The notes under the pieces: generated by a model | Told to the model about the DNA's origin: nothing | Seen by the model: only the letters and a program-made list of their open reading frames with translations | Databases searched by the model: none | Shown here: positions 26,050 through 35,366 of the stretch, piece after piece | Numbering within the stretch: position 1 is the first letter of the stretch | How the letters are laid out: every line of letters starts with the position of its first letter | Assembly (NCBI GenBank): GCA_018824405.1 | Contig: JAHJGO010000009.1 | Span: forward strand, 1-64,000 | Direction: 5' to 3' | DNA: 64,000 nt | DNA from: Gammaproteobacteria bacterium | GTDB lineage: Bacteria > Pseudomonadota > Gammaproteobacteria > Burkholderiales > Sulfuricellaceae | Position numbers and translations under genes: made by a program

Positions 26050-27540
26050 TTATTTTCTCGCCAGATGGCCCAGGCCATCTGCGGCACGCACACACAGTTT
26101 TTTGAATTCAATATAACTGTGCTCATCCAGACTGCACTCGCCATGTTTGCGGTCGGCATAAAACAGGCCCACCGGCTTACCATGCACGAAAATGGACATG
26201 GCAAAAAATTCACCCGCACCAATTGTTTTCAGCACCTCAGGCGGAATCAGGGGCGCCAGGGTGTTGGCATTGGCGGGGCTGAACCATACCCCCTGCATTT
26301 TTTCGAGCAGACGCACAAACAGGTTGGAGCTGCGCAGATCGACTTCGAATTGCCGTAAAGGAGACCCGGGAGGCGCGCCATGAACATATTTGGTTTTAAG
26401 AAAAGCGCGGTCACGAGAAATGAGGCTGAACACAATGTGATTAAGGCCAATCCCTTCATGCATCCCCTGCAGCACCAGAGTCATCATGTCGTGCAGGTCA
26501 AGCGAACCATCGAGGTGCGCACTGATTTCATCCATTACCTGCTGCAACCTGACGGGGTTTGGCATCATGCAGAGCACGGCATCGTCACCTTCCTTCTGCG
26601 CCAGCACGGCTCCTTCCCGGTCGAGCTTGGTGTCCGGCAAGCGCTCCTCCTCCCATGGCCCTGGCAACATGGGCAGCCATGCTGCAGCAGGCGGTACGCC
26701 ATACCATTGCCAGTGACGCGCGGCGGAAACTGCCGTCTGGTGCACAAGCCAGGTTGTCGTTTCCAGCGGCAGGTTCAGATTTTCCGCCATCGCCGCCAGG
26801 GTTGCTTCCATGGGAGCGCCGTACCAGCCTCTTTCAGCCATGTGTGCAATGGATACGCCCAACAGCACACCTTGGGCTCGCGGAATTCCGGCATTGCGGC
26901 AATCCACCAGATCCGCCAGCATCTCGGGAAAATGCCAGGCCGCAGCAAGGGCCAGGCGGAAGTCCGCTACAGAAAATCCCATGATTTTTTCGTGGGCCAC
27001 GCCATAGTAGCGACGTTCGCGCCTCACCGAATCGCGAATCTCCTGTGCGCGCTGCGGGGCATACAGCCACAGCATGATATTGCTCATATCATGCAGCAGC
27101 GCCGCAATATAGACCTCTTCCACCCGGATATCCTGATGCTGGATGGCCCACTGCCGGGCCTGGTAAGCCGCATGCATGGAACGGCTATAGACCTGAAGCA
27201 CGCTGGTAAGCACAAGCGGCTGCTGCGCCAGCAGGTCTTCAAGCGCCACAAGGGCAGAAAAATGCTTGAACAGTGGCACAGCACCCAGCATCATGATGGC
27301 GTGCTCCACACTGGTAATCTCGGTTCCCAGACGTCCGCGCCGCGCAGAATTTGCCAGTCGCAGTACTTTCAGGGTCATCAGCGGATCGCGCAGAATAACC
27401 ACCGCGAGCTGCGATGCTGTCAACCGTTCCGCACTGGGACGCAGCTTCCCGAGCTCCTGGATAGTGCGGCGCAACACCGGCACATCCTGCGTTTCCAGAA
27501 AAGCGACCCACTTTTGCAGGGTGGTTGGCAGCGTGCTCAT
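26050..27540 (-). CDS. HDOD domain protein with C-terminal GAF-like domain
   Basis: The 496-residue cytoplasmic protein starts with an HDOD domain (residues about 20-220: LTASQLAVVILRDPLMTLKV, SVEHAIMMLGAVPLFKHF and ALLHDMSNIMLW), a catalytically inactive relative of HD hydrolases used in bacterial signalling. The C-terminal 170 residues (HIVFSLISRDRAFLKTKYV, AMSIFVHGKPVGLFYADRKH) look like a GAF sensory module. Start ATG 27540 overlaps the stop of the preceding methyltransferase by four bases (ATGA), so both are translated from one message. The signal sensed is unknown. Confidence 0.87.
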   Translation of the reverse strand: MSTLPTTLQKWVAFLETQDVPVLRRTIQELGKLRPSAERLTASQLAVVILRDPLMTLKVLRLANSARRGRLGTEITSVEHAIMMLGAVPLFKHFSALVALEDLLAQQPLVLTSVLQVYSRSMHAAYQARQWAIQHQDIRVEEVYIAALLHDMSNIMLWLYAPQRAQEIRDSVRRERRYYGVAHEKIMGFSVADFRLALAAAWHFPEMLADLVDCRNAGIPRAQGVLLGVSIAHMAERGWYGAPMEATLAAMAENLNLPLETTTWLVHQTAVSAARHWQWYGVPPAAAWLPMLPGPWEEERLPDTKLDREGAVLAQKEGDDAVLCMMPNPVRLQQVMDEISAHLDGSLDLHDMMTLVLQGMHEGIGLNHIVFSLISRDRAFLKTKYVHGAPPGSPLRQFEVDLRSSNLFVRLLEKMQGVWFSPANANTLAPLIPPEVLKTIGAGEFFAMSIFVHGKPVGLFYADRKHGECSLDEHSYIEFKKLCVRAADGLGHLARK

Positions 27541-28370
27541 ATCACAGGCACATCGCTCAAGCGGTAAATATAAAGTCTGGACTGGTGCAGGTCATCCAGA
27601 GGTACCATTTCATTCGGCTCCACGCCGGGAACCTGGAAAGTATTGCTGATAAAGAGCGTCCCTGGCCGCATTTCCTGCTGAACCTTGCGCCACAAATCTG
27701 CCATGGGTACCGGCGAGAGGTAAGCATAAACCACGTCGAAGGGCTGTAAATCAACGTGCCACAGACTAGCCCAGCGGACCTCATAACACCCCGATCCTAG
27801 CCGCATGCGCAGCCAGCTCAACAAAAAAGGCAAAGGCGCAATTTCCATACCCACATAGCGGCCATCCGGCCTCTGCTGTGCAAGAAAATGCAGCAGCCCG
27901 CCAAGGCCGGAACCCAGATCGGCCACCACAGCGGAAGCCGGAAGGCGCTCTGCCACGGCCTCCCAGGCCTTGTGACTGGAAAGATACAAGGGGACCCTGG
28001 TTCTGGCGACGCTCCAGTAAACCAGAAGCAACAGTGCAAAAATCGCCAGATACCAGTATGGCTCAAGCCCCAACCCGTTCATCGTCACCAGTCCTGGCAC
28101 AAACAGAATATTGATCGGCAGCCACCAGCGCGGCAACTGCCACGCCCAGCCCAGCCCAGCCGCGATGATACCGATGCAAAGAGCATGCTGCAGCGGCAGT
28201 AAAGAAACCTCAATACGCTCCAGCACCGGCATACCCAGCATCAGCCACAGCAGCACGGACACGGCCTGAACCAGCAATGATTTCAGGCCTGGCGCCATCT
28301 CCCTGGCCAAAGGCGAAGAATCGGGCGGCAGCAGAGCCGCCGCGCGCTCAGTGCTTGGCTGGAGCGGCAC
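27537..28370 (-). CDS. Membrane-anchored SAM-dependent methyltransferase-like protein
   Basis: The 277-residue protein has three or four N-terminal hydrophobic segments (SLLVQAVSVLLWLMLGMPVL, LCIGIIAAGLGWAW, YWYLAIFALLLLVYWSVA) followed by a Rossmann domain with SAM motif I SAVVADLGSGLGGLLHFLA and a following acidic strand end YVGMEIAP. It is similar in layout to small membrane methyltransferases but the substrate is not evident. It overlaps motB upstream by 23 bases and the HDOD gene downstream by ATGA. The arrangement links it to the flagellar-motor and signalling operon. Confidence 0.8.
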   Translation of the reverse strand: MPLQPSTERAAALLPPDSSPLAREMAPGLKSLLVQAVSVLLWLMLGMPVLERIEVSLLPLQHALCIGIIAAGLGWAWQLPRWWLPINILFVPGLVTMNGLGLEPYWYLAIFALLLLVYWSVARTRVPLYLSSHKAWEAVAERLPASAVVADLGSGLGGLLHFLAQQRPDGRYVGMEIAPLPFLLSWLRMRLGSGCYEVRWASLWHVDLQPFDVVYAYLSPVPMADLWRKVQQEMRPGTLFISNTFQVPGVEPNEMVPLDDLHQSRLYIYRLSDVPVI

Positions 28371-29310
28371 TCATCACCTCTTTATCGTGATCCTGCAGCG
28401 AACCGGCCACATCCGCCTTGGTGGCAACTTCAACTTCGGCCTTGTCCCCCTTGGTGACGGCTTCTTCCGCGTCCTTGTTCATGACGATAAGGCTGATGCG
28501 GCGGTTGACAGGACTTTCCGGATTTGCCTGATCGAAAGGCACCGCGGAAGACAACCCGACCACACGCAACATTTTTCCATCTTCCATGCCTCCAGCCACC
28601 AGTTCACGTCGCGAAGCATTGGCACGATCGGCAGAAAGCTCCCAGTTGCTGTAGCCCTTGTCGCCCCCGGAATAGGGTGTGGCATCAGTATGCCCGGAGA
28701 GAGAAATGCGGTTATCGACCTCATTCAGCACCTTGCCGATTTCGCGCAGGATGACCTGGGTATAGGGTTTGAGATGCGCACCGCCGCTATCGAACATAGG
28801 CCGGTTTTTCTCATCCACGATCTGGATGCGCAGCCCCTCCTTGGTGATGTCCAGCATCAACTGTTTCTTGAATTGCTTGAGCAGGGGATTACTGTCTATG
28901 GTTTTTTCCAGCCTCTCCTTCAGGCCTTCCAGTTTGATCGACTCCTGGCGCTTGAGTTCGGCTTTGGCCGCTTCAAGATTGATGGTTTTTTTCTTGACGA
29001 TCTCGGGGGCGCCCTTTACGACCTGACCAGATTTGCGGCTGAGATCCGTGCCACCGCCCTTGATCACGCTGGACGCATCACCACTGCCTGATCCACCCTG
29101 CAAGGCAACCTTGAGCGGAGTCTTGAAGTACTCCGCAATGCCTTCCATATCTCCCTTGGCCGTTGAACCCAGCAGCCACATCAGGAGGAAAAAGGCCATC
29201 ATCGCGGTCACGAAGTCCGCATAGGCGATTTTCCACGCCCCACCGTGGTGGCCGTGACCGCCTTTCTTGATTTTCTTGATGACTATGGGGCGTTGGGAGT
29301 CGTCACTCAT
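28348..29310 (-). CDS. motB: Flagellar motor stator protein MotB
   Basis: The 320-residue protein has the MotB layout: a short cytoplasmic basic start (IVIKKIKKGGHGHHG), one transmembrane helix with the proton-carrying aspartate (WKIAYADFVTAMMAFFLLMW), a long periplasmic linker, and an OmpA-like peptidoglycan-binding domain (LREIGKVLNEVDNRISLSGH, then TDATPY) near residues 180-270. The tail is acidic/alanine-rich. Together with motA immediately upstream it forms a complete stator pair. Confidence 0.94.
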   Translation of the reverse strand: MSDDSQRPIVIKKIKKGGHGHHGGAWKIAYADFVTAMMAFFLLMWLLGSTAKGDMEGIAEYFKTPLKVALQGGSGSGDASSVIKGGGTDLSRKSGQVVKGAPEIVKKKTINLEAAKAELKRQESIKLEGLKERLEKTIDSNPLLKQFKKQLMLDITKEGLRIQIVDEKNRPMFDSGGAHLKPYTQVILREIGKVLNEVDNRISLSGHTDATPYSGGDKGYSNWELSADRANASRRELVAGGMEDGKMLRVVGLSSAVPFDQANPESPVNRRISLIVMNKDAEEAVTKGDKAEVEVATKADVAGSLQDHDKEVMSAAPAKH

Positions 29311-29359
29311 ATTTTAAGTTCTCGCTTACCTGCCATGGCTGAACGCTGACAGTTGACAG

Positions 29360-30220
29360 CTATTTCCCTTTGGCCTGCTTGACGTGCTCTTCCAGTTCGA
29401 GAAAGCTCGGGCGCTCGGTGGAATACAACACCTTGCGGCCAAATTCGACTGCCACCTGAGGCGCGTAACCGTTCAGGCTGGCGAGCAGGGTCACCTTGAC
29501 GCACTCGAACACCTTGCTGGATTCCTGCAACTTGTTTTCCAGCAGGGTCGAAACCGGCCCCACGAAACCATAGGCCAGCAAAATACCGAGGAATGTACCC
29601 ACCAGCGCAGCGGCAATCAGCATACCCAGTTCCGAGGGCGGAATACCCACCGATTCCATGGTATGCACCACACCCATCACCGCCGCCACGATGCCGAATG
29701 CCGGCAGGCCATCACCCAGCTTGGCTACGGCAGAAACCGGAATATGGCCTTCCTGATGATGAGTTTCGATTTCGTTATCCATCAGGTTCTCGATTTCCAT
29801 GGCATTGAGGTTGCCCCCCACCATCAGGCGCAGATAATCGGTAATGAATTCGACCACGTGGTGATCGTGTGAAATCGTCGGATATTTGCTGAAAATCGGA
29901 CTGGCGTGAGGGTCTTCCACATCCGACTCGATCGACATCAAGCCTTCCTTACGCACCTTGGCCAGAAGTTCGAACAACAAGGCCAGCAATTCCATGTACA
30001 GCGATTTGGTGTATTTCGAGCCCTTGAAAATGGATGGCAGAGCCTTGAGGGTCGCTTTCAAGACTTTGGGTCCGCTGCCAACCAGCATGGCGCCCAGGGC
30101 GCCACCACCGATCATGATCACCTCGACGGGCTGCCAGAGTGATGCAAGATGGCCACCAGCCATGGCAAAGCCACCGAAAATTGATGCCAGAATAACGATG
30201 TAACCAACTATCACCAACAT
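29360..30220 (-). CDS. motA: Flagellar motor stator protein MotA
   Basis: The 286-residue protein has four membrane segments (two at the N-terminus, MLVIVGYIVILASIFGGFAM and following, and two near residues 165-225) with the cytoplasmic loop between them carrying charged residues for contact with the rotor. The segments SAVAKLGDGLPAFGIVAAVM and GTFLGILLAYGFVGPVS are typical MotA signatures. Translated before motB with a 49-base gap. Confidence 0.95.
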   Translation of the reverse strand: MLVIVGYIVILASIFGGFAMAGGHLASLWQPVEVIMIGGGALGAMLVGSGPKVLKATLKALPSIFKGSKYTKSLYMELLALLFELLAKVRKEGLMSIESDVEDPHASPIFSKYPTISHDHHVVEFITDYLRLMVGGNLNAMEIENLMDNEIETHHQEGHIPVSAVAKLGDGLPAFGIVAAVMGVVHTMESVGIPPSELGMLIAAALVGTFLGILLAYGFVGPVSTLLENKLQESSKVFECVKVTLLASLNGYAPQVAVEFGRKVLYSTERPSFLELEEHVKQAKGK

Positions 30221-30303
30221 CTTATTAAGCTCCGCTTGACCTTGGCCGGACCGTCACGCCAAGTGAATTTTTTACCAACTGTAACAAGTTCTATCATTCA
30301 GTG

Positions 30304-30759
30304 CTATGCCAACAAGGCGCCAGCAGTGGCCAGCGCAATTGTCAGCAGCCCCAGACTCAAGTTAATCCCTACCATCTGGCGGATATTTGCCAGGGATGCA
30401 CCGCCTGTTTTCCAGTCCTGATTTTCCACGCTTTTCTTGAGGCGGGCATAAGGCGCAAAGAACACATGGGCAAAAATCGCCATCATGATGAGTCCAAGGC
30501 CCAGCATGGCATGCACGTAAAGCGGAATGACCTTCATGCCGCCCATCAACATGATCATGAACAGACCTGACCCCAATACGGCTGCAACACACACCCATAC
30601 CCAGGGGAAAAAACGCCGGAACACGCCCACCCACAACTGCAGGCGCAAAGGCGGCTCAAGCAGGTCGGCGGCTACTGGGCGCAATACCTGATGGGCGAAA
30701 AACATACCCCCTACCCAGATCACGATTCCCAATACATGCAACATGATCATGAATTTCAT
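30304..30759 (-). CDS. CopD-family inner-membrane protein
   Basis: The 151-residue protein has four hydrophobic segments, beginning MKFMIMLHVLGIVIWVGGMF and including FPWVWVCVAAVLGSGLFMIM and a later LGLGLIMMAIFAHVFF. A histidine in the first helix (LHVLG), His in FFAHQVL and His in YVHAML are the sort of heme- or copper-ligand histidines found in CopD/DUF2214-type proteins. ATG 30759 is chosen since membrane sequence begins there. Function is undetermined; a redox membrane role is only suggested. Confidence 0.8.
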   Translation of the reverse strand: MKFMIMLHVLGIVIWVGGMFFAHQVLRPVAADLLEPPLRLQLWVGVFRRFFPWVWVCVAAVLGSGLFMIMLMGGMKVIPLYVHAMLGLGLIMMAIFAHVFFAPYARLKKSVENQDWKTGGASLANIRQMVGINLSLGLLTIALATAGALLA

Positions 30760-30775
30760 TGATATTTCCTCTGGT

Positions 30776-31348
30776 TTAATTGACTTCGATTTCCAGCGCT
30801 CGCCTGACTGGACCAAAGCTGCGCCGATGCTGGGGCGTTACGCCATGTCGCTGTATAGCCTGTAAATGCACAGCCGTAGGATAACCCTTATGGCGGGCAA
30901 AATCATATTGTGGATAAATCAGGTGCAATTCACGCATTTCGGCGTCTCTTGCGGTTTTGGCCAGTATGGAAGCAGCCGAGATCTCCGCCACCAGGCTGTC
31001 GCCCTTGACCACTGCGTACACCGGCACGGACAAAGGGGGGCAGTGCAGGCCATCCACTGCAACTTCATGAGGCACCACGGCCAGTCCCTCCACCGCCCGT
31101 TTCATCGCCAGCAGGCTGGCCTGGAGAATATTGATGCGATCTATTTCTTCGGCCGAAGCGCTGGCGATTGCCCAGGCCAGCGCGTATTCCCTGATCTCAA
31201 GTGCCAGGGCTTCACGTTTTTTTTCACTCAGCTTCTTGGAATCTGCCAGCCCGATAATGGGGTGCGCCGGGTCGAGAATCACTGCAGCGGCAAACACCGC
31301 CCCGACCAGCGGACCTCGACCGGCCTCGTCCACGCCGCACAGGGTCAT
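30776..31348 (-). CDS. rnhB: Ribonuclease HII
   Basis: RNase HII removes ribonucleotides from DNA duplexes. The 190-residue product begins [20 protein letters not shown] with the first catalytic Asp-Glu pair, has [16 protein letters not shown] next and the third acidic residue in VAVDGLHCP; the fourth lies in the [15 protein letters not shown] region with the [15 protein letters not shown] substrate segment. The start TGATG overlaps the lpxB stop, supporting translational coupling. An ATG 15 bases upstream in lpxB is rejected. Confidence 0.95.
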   Translation of the reverse strand: MTLCGVDEAGRGPLVGAVFAAAVILDPAHPIIGLADSKKLSEKKREALALEIREYALAWAIASASAEEIDRINILQASLLAMKRAVEGLAVVPHEVAVDGLHCPPLSVPVYAVVKGDSLVAEISAASILAKTARDAEMRELHLIYPQYDFARHKGYPTAVHLQAIQRHGVTPQHRRSFGPVRRALEIEVN

Positions 31349-32514
31349 CACGCCTTGCTCCACTGCGGCACATAATGCAACACCGCCGCGCAGGCACGTT
31401 CCGCCGTATTTTGCCGCAAACTCTCATGCATGTGCTGGAACTCGGCTTCCAATCCATTCTGCACCTGAGTGTCATGCAGCAGATTCAGCAAGGCCTGCGA
31501 CAGATTGTCGGGAGTGGCATCCTCCTGAAGCAGTTCGGGAACCACAAAGCGGCCGGCCAGAACATTCGGCAGCCCGACATAAGGCAGATAGCCCTTGCGC
31601 CGCATCAGGAAGGCAGACAACCGGGACAGCTTGTAGGTAATCACCATGGGGCGCTTGAGCAGGGCCGTTTCCAGGGTGGCCGTGCCGGAGGCCACCAGCA
31701 CCACATTGGCAGCGGTCAGGGCGGTATGCGCATGGCCGAACAGGATTTTCAGCGGCAGGTTTCCCGCATCAAGTTTGTACATGGCATCCTGGAAGAAGTC
31801 ACGCGTCTCGCGGCTGATCAGTGGCACCAGGAACTGGATATCAGGCTCGACGCTGGCAATTTTTTGCGCTGTCCGGATAAACAGTTCCGCCATGTAGTGC
31901 AATTCGCTTTGCCGACTGCCCGGGAGCATGGCAATAATATTCCCCTGGGCTGGCAGCTTGAGCTGCACACGCATTGCGGCACGGTCAGGCTGTTGCGGCA
32001 GCATATCTGCCATGGGATGACCAACATAAGTGACAGGCACGCCCGCCTCTTCATAAATCTTCGGCTCGAAGGGAAACAGGGCGAGGATGTGTGTCACCGA
32101 ACGCGCAATGGTTTTGACCCGTTCGCGGCGCCATGCCCAGACCGATGGGCTGACATAGTGAATGGTAGGGATGCCGTGCGCCTTGAGTGTTTTTTCCAGG
32201 CCGAGATTGAAATCTGGCGCGTCCACGCCGATGAACAGATCCGGCGGATTGGCCAGAAAGTAGCGCTTCAGTTTGCGTCGGATACCGAGTATTTCAGCAA
32301 AATGCCGCAACACCTCAAGATAGCCGCGCACCGCCAGCTTTTCCATGGGGAACAGGGATTTCGCTCCTGCCGCCTGCATTTTTGGCCCGGCTATGCCAAT
32401 AAAATCGATATCCGGCAGCTTCTCGCAGAGTGCGGCAATCAGATGACTGCCGAGCAAATCGCCCGAAGCCTCGCCCGCGACGATACCAATCCTGAGCCTG
32501 CGTCCTTCCGCCAC
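31348..32514 (-). CDS. lpxB: Lipid-A-disaccharide synthase
   Basis: LpxB joins UDP-diacylglucosamine and lipid X to form the lipid A disaccharide. The protein (about 388 residues) has the GT19 fold: [48 protein letters not shown] and the C-terminal [22 protein letters not shown] 32514 is preferred because AGGAG lies seven bases upstream; another GTG six bases further upstream is possible. It is preceded by lpxA within 14 bases. Confidence 0.96.
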   Translation of the reverse strand: MAEGRRLRIGIVAGEASGDLLGSHLIAALCEKLPDIDFIGIAGPKMQAAGAKSLFPMEKLAVRGYLEVLRHFAEILGIRRKLKRYFLANPPDLFIGVDAPDFNLGLEKTLKAHGIPTIHYVSPSVWAWRRERVKTIARSVTHILALFPFEPKIYEEAGVPVTYVGHPMADMLPQQPDRAAMRVQLKLPAQGNIIAMLPGSRQSELHYMAELFIRTAQKIASVEPDIQFLVPLISRETRDFFQDAMYKLDAGNLPLKILFGHAHTALTAANVVLVASGTATLETALLKRPMVITYKLSRLSAFLMRRKGYLPYVGLPNVLAGRFVVPELLQEDATPDNLSQALLNLLHDTQVQNGLEAEFQHMHESLRQNTAERACAAVLHYVPQWSKA

Positions 32515-32528
32515 AACCACTCTCCTGT

Positions 32529-33299
32529 TTAGCGGATAATGCCGCGAGTGGATTTAGCCAGGAATTCAAGCAATAAAGCGATTTCCGGGAATGCCTGGCT
32601 CTGTTCTGCCAGTACCTGTTTGGCGTCTTTCAGGCTCAGGCCCGACTTGTACAGTGTCTTGTAGGCACGCCGCAATGCCATGACGGTATCGGCCGAAAAT
32701 CCCCGCCGCTTCAGTCCCTCGGAGTTGATTCCGTGCGGCGCAGTGGGATTGCCGCCCACAGTCACATAGGGCGGCACATCCATGGTGATGACCGAGCTGA
32801 TGCCGGTAATACAGTGCGCGCCGACATGGCAAAACTGATGAACCCCGGTAAAGCCGCCAAGTATGGCGAAATCATCGATCGTAACATGCCCCGCCAAAGT
32901 GGCATTGTTGGCAAATATCGTGCTGTTGCCGATCTGGCAGTCGTGCGCGATATGCACGTAGGCCATCACCCAGTTATCGTTTCCCAGTCGCGTCACGCCC
33001 AGGTCTTGCGCCGTCCCCAGGTTGAAGGTGCAAAATTCACGGATAGTGTTGCGATCGCCGATTTCAAGCCGGGTCGGTTCACCGGCATATTTCTTGTCCT
33101 GCGGCACCTCGCCCAGGCTGGAAAACTGGAATATCTTATTGTCGCGGCCAATCCGGGTATGTCCAGAAATCACCGCATGGGGGCCAATCCAGGTATGGTC
33201 GCCAACTTCCACGTGTTCGCCTATCAGCGAATAGGCGCCGACGGCAACCCCCTCTCCAAGGCGGGCGCCAGGGTGAACAATTGCGGTTGGGTGAATCAT
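32529..33299 (-). CDS. lpxA: UDP-N-acetylglucosamine acyltransferase
   Basis: This 256-residue left-handed beta-helix enzyme adds the first acyl chain in lipid A synthesis. Hexapeptide repeats begin IHPTAIVHPGARLGEGVAVG; the catalytic histidine is in AYVHIAHDCQIGNS and the C-terminal helical part has GINSEGLKRRGFS, which contributes to the acyl ruler. The order lpxA after fabZ and before lpxB is the standard one. The gap to fabZ is nine bases. Confidence 0.97.
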   Translation of the reverse strand: MIHPTAIVHPGARLGEGVAVGAYSLIGEHVEVGDHTWIGPHAVISGHTRIGRDNKIFQFSSLGEVPQDKKYAGEPTRLEIGDRNTIREFCTFNLGTAQDLGVTRLGNDNWVMAYVHIAHDCQIGNSTIFANNATLAGHVTIDDFAILGGFTGVHQFCHVGAHCITGISSVITMDVPPYVTVGGNPTAPHGINSEGLKRRGFSADTVMALRRAYKTLYKSGLSLKDAKQVLAEQSQAFPEIALLLEFLAKSTRGIIR

Positions 33300-33308
33300 G
33301 ACGGCACC

Positions 33309-33746
33309 TTAGACAATGTCGCGCTTGGCGCACATCAGTTCGGCCTCGGCCACAATTTCTCCGCCCACTTTTGCTTCAGCCTTGAATTTCCAGATGCCGC
33401 GCATATTGCGCAGTATCTCGACATGCAGGTGCAACTGGTCGCCGGCGGTGACAGGTTTCTTGAAGCGTGCGTTGTCGATACCGACAAAATAGAACACCGA
33501 GTTTTCATCCGGCATGGAGCCCATGGTCTTGAACGACAGGATGCCGGCCGCCTGCGCCAGCGCCTCCATGATCAGCACGCCCGGCATTACCGGATGATGG
33601 GGAAAATGCCCCTGAAAAAAAGGCTCGTTGATGGTGACATTCTTGACGGCAACAATATTTTTTCCCGGTTCGCATTCCAGCACCCGGTCCACCAGCAGGA
33701 AGGGGTAGCGGTGCGGCAAATGCGCCATGACTTCATGAATATCCAT
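33309..33746 (-). CDS. fabZ: 3-hydroxyacyl-ACP dehydratase FabZ
   Basis: The 145-residue hot-dog-fold enzyme dehydrates 3-hydroxyacyl-ACP in fatty acid synthesis. It shows [20 protein letters not shown], then [20 protein letters not shown] with the catalytic His and the later Glu in [11 protein letters not shown] 33746 (MDIHEVM) is chosen; the frame is open much further upstream only because it is antisense-free overlap with lpxD. Sequence agrees with FabZ more than FabA, since no FabA-type extension is present. Confidence 0.96.
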   Translation of the reverse strand: MDIHEVMAHLPHRYPFLLVDRVLECEPGKNIVAVKNVTINEPFFQGHFPHHPVMPGVLIMEALAQAAGILSFKTMGSMPDENSVFYFVGIDNARFKKPVTAGDQLHLHVEILRNMRGIWKFKAEAKVGGEIVAEAELMCAKRDIV

Positions 33747-33751
33747 GCTGC

Positions 33752-34804
33752 TCACGATTTCTTCCTTTCCAGTTCTGAAATCTTTTGTTCCAGCTGCCGG
33801 ATCTTGTCCGCCATGCTGTCTAGATGGCGCAAGTGCGCCGCATTTTTTAACCACTGCTCGTGAGTGGAAAACGGCATCGCCGAGGTATAAGCACCAGGTT
33901 TGCTGATGGATTTGGTAATCAGCGTGCCGGACGATACCGAAACATTGTCTGCAATGCTCAAATGCCCAAGTATCATGCCTGCACCACCAACTGTGCAATT
34001 GCGTCCGATTCTGGCACTGCCGGCAATCCCCACACAGCCGGCCATGGCGCTATGAGCGCCAATACGAACGTTATGCGCGACCTGAATCAGGTTATCCAGC
34101 TTCACTCCTTCCTCGATCACCGTGTCTTCCAGTGCCCCGCGGTCGATGGTGGTATTGGCGCCGATTTCGACATCATCGCCGATCACCACCCGGCCAATCT
34201 GGGGGATTTTCAGCCAGCGGCCTTCTTCGTGCGCCAGGCCAAATCCATCTGCACCGATCACGGCGCCGGAATGAACAATCACGCGCGCCCCCAACTGGCA
34301 TTGATGGTATATCACCACCCGTGGATACAGGCGGGTGTCATCCCCAATGTCGACTTTGTCGCCAATTATACAACCTGCACCGATAACGACTCGCTCACCA
34401 ATACGCGCTCCGTGCCCGATATGTACAAAAGGGCCAACCGAGGCGCTGGCTGCAACGACAGCACCCTGCTCCACCACTGCCGAGGAATGAATCCCTGCGA
34501 TAGCAGGCTCATCCGGGTTGAGCAGCGCAATTACCCTGGCAAAATAGGCAGAAGGGTTATTGCTGATAATACGTGGCTTCTGCGTTGCCTCAGCGTTTTT
34601 CTGACTCAGGATAACCGCACCGGCCCGAGTAGTATCAAGTTGTTTCTTGAAGCGTGTTGAAGTAAAAAAACTGATATTTTGAGACTGAGCAGATTCCAGC
34701 GCGGCAACCTGTTCGATTCGAGTCTGGGCATCACCCAGCAACTCGCCTCCCAGACGCGCCACGATTTCACCCAGCGTATATGTATGCTCCATGCCGACGT
34801 TCAC
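33752..34804 (-). CDS. lpxD: UDP-3-O-(3-hydroxyacyl)glucosamine N-acyltransferase
   Basis: LpxD adds the second N-linked acyl chain in lipid A synthesis. The 350-residue product has the uridine-binding N-terminal part ([16 protein letters not shown]), a hexapeptide-repeat beta-helix with [20 protein letters not shown] and the catalytic histidine in [15 protein letters not shown], and a coiled-coil C-terminus ([20 protein letters not shown]). GTG 34804 has AGGA eight bases upstream and is preferred to ATG 34792. A hairpin with T-run precedes it at 34821. Confidence 0.96.
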   Translation of the reverse strand: MNVGMEHTYTLGEIVARLGGELLGDAQTRIEQVAALESAQSQNISFFTSTRFKKQLDTTRAGAVILSQKNAEATQKPRIISNNPSAYFARVIALLNPDEPAIAGIHSSAVVEQGAVVAASASVGPFVHIGHGARIGERVVIGAGCIIGDKVDIGDDTRLYPRVVIYHQCQLGARVIVHSGAVIGADGFGLAHEEGRWLKIPQIGRVVIGDDVEIGANTTIDRGALEDTVIEEGVKLDNLIQVAHNVRIGAHSAMAGCVGIAGSARIGRNCTVGGAGMILGHLSIADNVSVSSGTLITKSISKPGAYTSAMPFSTHEQWLKNAAHLRHLDSMADKIRQLEQKISELERKKS

Positions 34805-34820
34805 GGACTGTTCCTGATGA

Positions 34821-34843
34821 AAAACCGGCCGGAAGACCGGCCC
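34821..34843 (-). terminator. Hairpin with T-run between skp and lpxD (attenuator-like)
   Basis: On the minus strand GGCCGG-TCTT-CCGGCC followed by GGTTTTT forms a compact stem immediately after the skp stop and about 17 bases before the lpxD start. It resembles an intrinsic terminator; because lpx genes downstream are essential it more likely acts as a partial terminator or mRNA-processing site lowering lpxD expression relative to bamA-skp. Confidence 0.65.
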
Positions 34844-34848
34844 TGAAT

Positions 34849-35349
34849 TTATTTCTCGGACAGCGCCTTGAGCACTTTCTCGGTCACATCGATACGATGA
34901 CTTGCGTACACGGCTTCCTGCAGAATGAGGTCGAACTTCTCGCTCTCGGCAATGGCAATGATTGCCTTGTTGGCGCGTTCCTGAACTGCGGAAAGCTCCT
35001 CATTGCGACGCAAGTTGAGGTCTTCTCGGAACTCGCGCTGGGAACGCTGAAAATCACGATTCAGGTTGGCGAGATCGCGTTCCTTGTTGCGGCGTTCGGT
35101 ATCGCTGATGGTCACGCCCTCACGCTCCAGATAAGCCTGCAGATCCTTGGCCTGTTTCGCCATTTTCTGCAGCTCCTGATCGCGGACGGCAAATTCTTTC
35201 TCCAGCTTTTTCTGCGCCTTCTGCGCTGGCGCTGCTTCGCGGAAAACGCGCTCGGTGTTGACAAAACCGATTTTGAATTCGGTTGCGGCAGCCACGGCAC
35301 CGATGTGCATCAGTGACAGGGCAAGTATCGTCATGCCAATCTTTTTCAC
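34849..35349 (-). CDS. skp: Periplasmic chaperone Skp (OmpH family)
   Basis: The 166-residue protein has a signal peptide (IGMTILALSLMHIGAVAAA), a short beta start (FKIGFVNTERVF) and a long charged coiled coil (residues about 40-135, KLEKEFAVRDQELQKMAKQA and on), as expected for the trimeric jellyfish-like chaperone of outer-membrane proteins. It lies directly between bamA and lpxD, the conserved location. Confidence 0.94.
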   Translation of the reverse strand: MKKIGMTILALSLMHIGAVAAATEFKIGFVNTERVFREAAPAQKAQKKLEKEFAVRDQELQKMAKQAKDLQAYLEREGVTISDTERRNKERDLANLNRDFQRSQREFREDLNLRRNEELSAVQERANKAIIAIAESEKFDLILQEAVYASHRIDVTEKVLKALSEK

Positions 35350-35366
35350 TTCACTTCTCCTAAATC

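Noticed and set aside
26380-27567. Plus-strand frame of 395 codons
   Set aside because: Antisense to the HDOD gene; sequence is basic and without motifs.
31375-32532. Plus-strand frame of 385 codons
   Set aside because: Antisense to lpxB; no domain, arises from GC-rich codon use.
34108-34804. fabZ longer N-terminus reaching into lpxD
   Set aside because: The open frame continues upstream, but FabZ homology starts at MDIHEVM and the extension is lpxD sequence in another frame.
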